From the NCBI GenBank assembly GCA_964461865.1, contig CAYWVK010000042.1, positions 1 through 5,081 on the forward strand: a stretch of DNA of 5,081 nucleotides. The letters run 5' to 3'. Under the pieces are notes generated by a model. It did not search any database. It was not told the DNA's origin and saw nothing but the letters and a program-made list of their open reading frames with translations. Positions 5,028-5,081 of the stretch are shown here, piece after piece (position 1 is the stretch's first letter; each line of letters opens with the position of its first letter). The stretch comes from CAYWVK01 sp964461865 (GTDB lineage: Bacteria > Patescibacteriota > Microgenomatia > Levybacterales > UBA12049). A program made the translations under genes and the position numbers.

Positions 5028-5081
5028 CTGCGGGACATGGATTCGAACCATGATAAACGAATTCAGAGTCCGTTGTACTAC
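5028..5081 (-). tRNA. tRNA-Gln(CUG), 5' part beyond window
   Basis: The 3' 54 nt of a tRNA read on the minus strand. Seen: the end of the D arm (GTAGTAC), an anticodon stem ACGGA/TTCGT closing the loop CTCTGAA with anticodon CTG (plus positions 5066-5064), a 4-nt variable region, a T arm CATGG-TTCGAAT-CCATG with the invariant TTCGA, the 3' acceptor strand TCCCGCA, and discriminator G at 5028. The anticodon CUG reads the glutamine codon CAG. CCA is not encoded, so it must be added after transcription. The 5' acceptor strand and most of the D arm are outside the window. Confidence 0.9.

Noticed and set aside
4930..5070. GACTCTG (4930-4936) matching in inverse the tRNA-Gln anticodon-loop segment CAGAGTC (5064-5070), as a tRNA fragment or second tRNA
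   Set aside because: Only 7 bp match exactly, on opposite strands, and the surrounding sequence cannot form tRNA arms. Probably chance.
1..5081. CRISPR array, transposase, phage or classic toxin-antitoxin genes
   Set aside because: No regularly spaced direct repeats, no transposase or integrase motifs, and no recognised toxin or antitoxin fold in any reading frame.

Overview
This 5.1-kb window is AT-rich bacterial DNA with short intergenic gaps, small proteins of unknown function, and mostly leaderless-looking promoters. A DUF5674-family protein, a small GIY-YIG nuclease and a tRNA without an encoded CCA all suggest an uncultivated lineage such as the Candidate Phyla Radiation (Patescibacteria). 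That placement is inference. TGA is used as a stop (in an ATGA gene overlap) and the many glycines of TypA are encoded without TGA, which argues against the CPR groups that recode UGA.

Layout. 1-346 (minus): the N-terminal 115 residues of a MazG-type nucleotide pyrophosphohydrolase that runs off the left edge. 347-438: two divergent promoters back to back. 439-1473 (plus): a membrane-anchored alpha/beta hydrolase. 1487-3304 (minus): a complete typA/bipA, convergent with the hydrolase across 13 bp. 3305-3428: the typA promoter and a very short leader that folds into a terminator-like hairpin ending at the AUG. 3429-4030 (minus): a two-gene unit with ATGA overlap, a DUF5674 protein followed by an 88-residue helical protein. 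4172-4552 (minus): an unrecognised 126-residue protein. 4650-4922 (minus): a 90-residue GIY-YIG nuclease. 4923-5027: a TTCGA-rich spacer containing a segment that can fold into a three-way junction. 5028-5081 (minus): the 3' part of tRNA-Gln(CUG). There is no gene-free stretch longer than 300 bp.

Three observations stand out. First, four genes (MazG-like, hydrolase, DUF5674, 126-aa) have a -10 box 6-8 nt before the ATG, so their mRNAs should begin at or within a couple of bases of the start codon. typA and the GIY-YIG gene are the exceptions. Second, a gapped motif, CTAGA-N12-TTATA on the plus strand with fixed internal CC, T and TC, occurs once in each of the three consecutive minus-strand gaps, at or just after the stop codon of the upstream gene. 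Third, tRNA-Gln, the foldable spacer and the GIY-YIG gene are directly adjacent, an arrangement that looks like a small mobile or selfish unit next to a tRNA. No phage, CRISPR, transposase or toxin-antitoxin system is recognisable.
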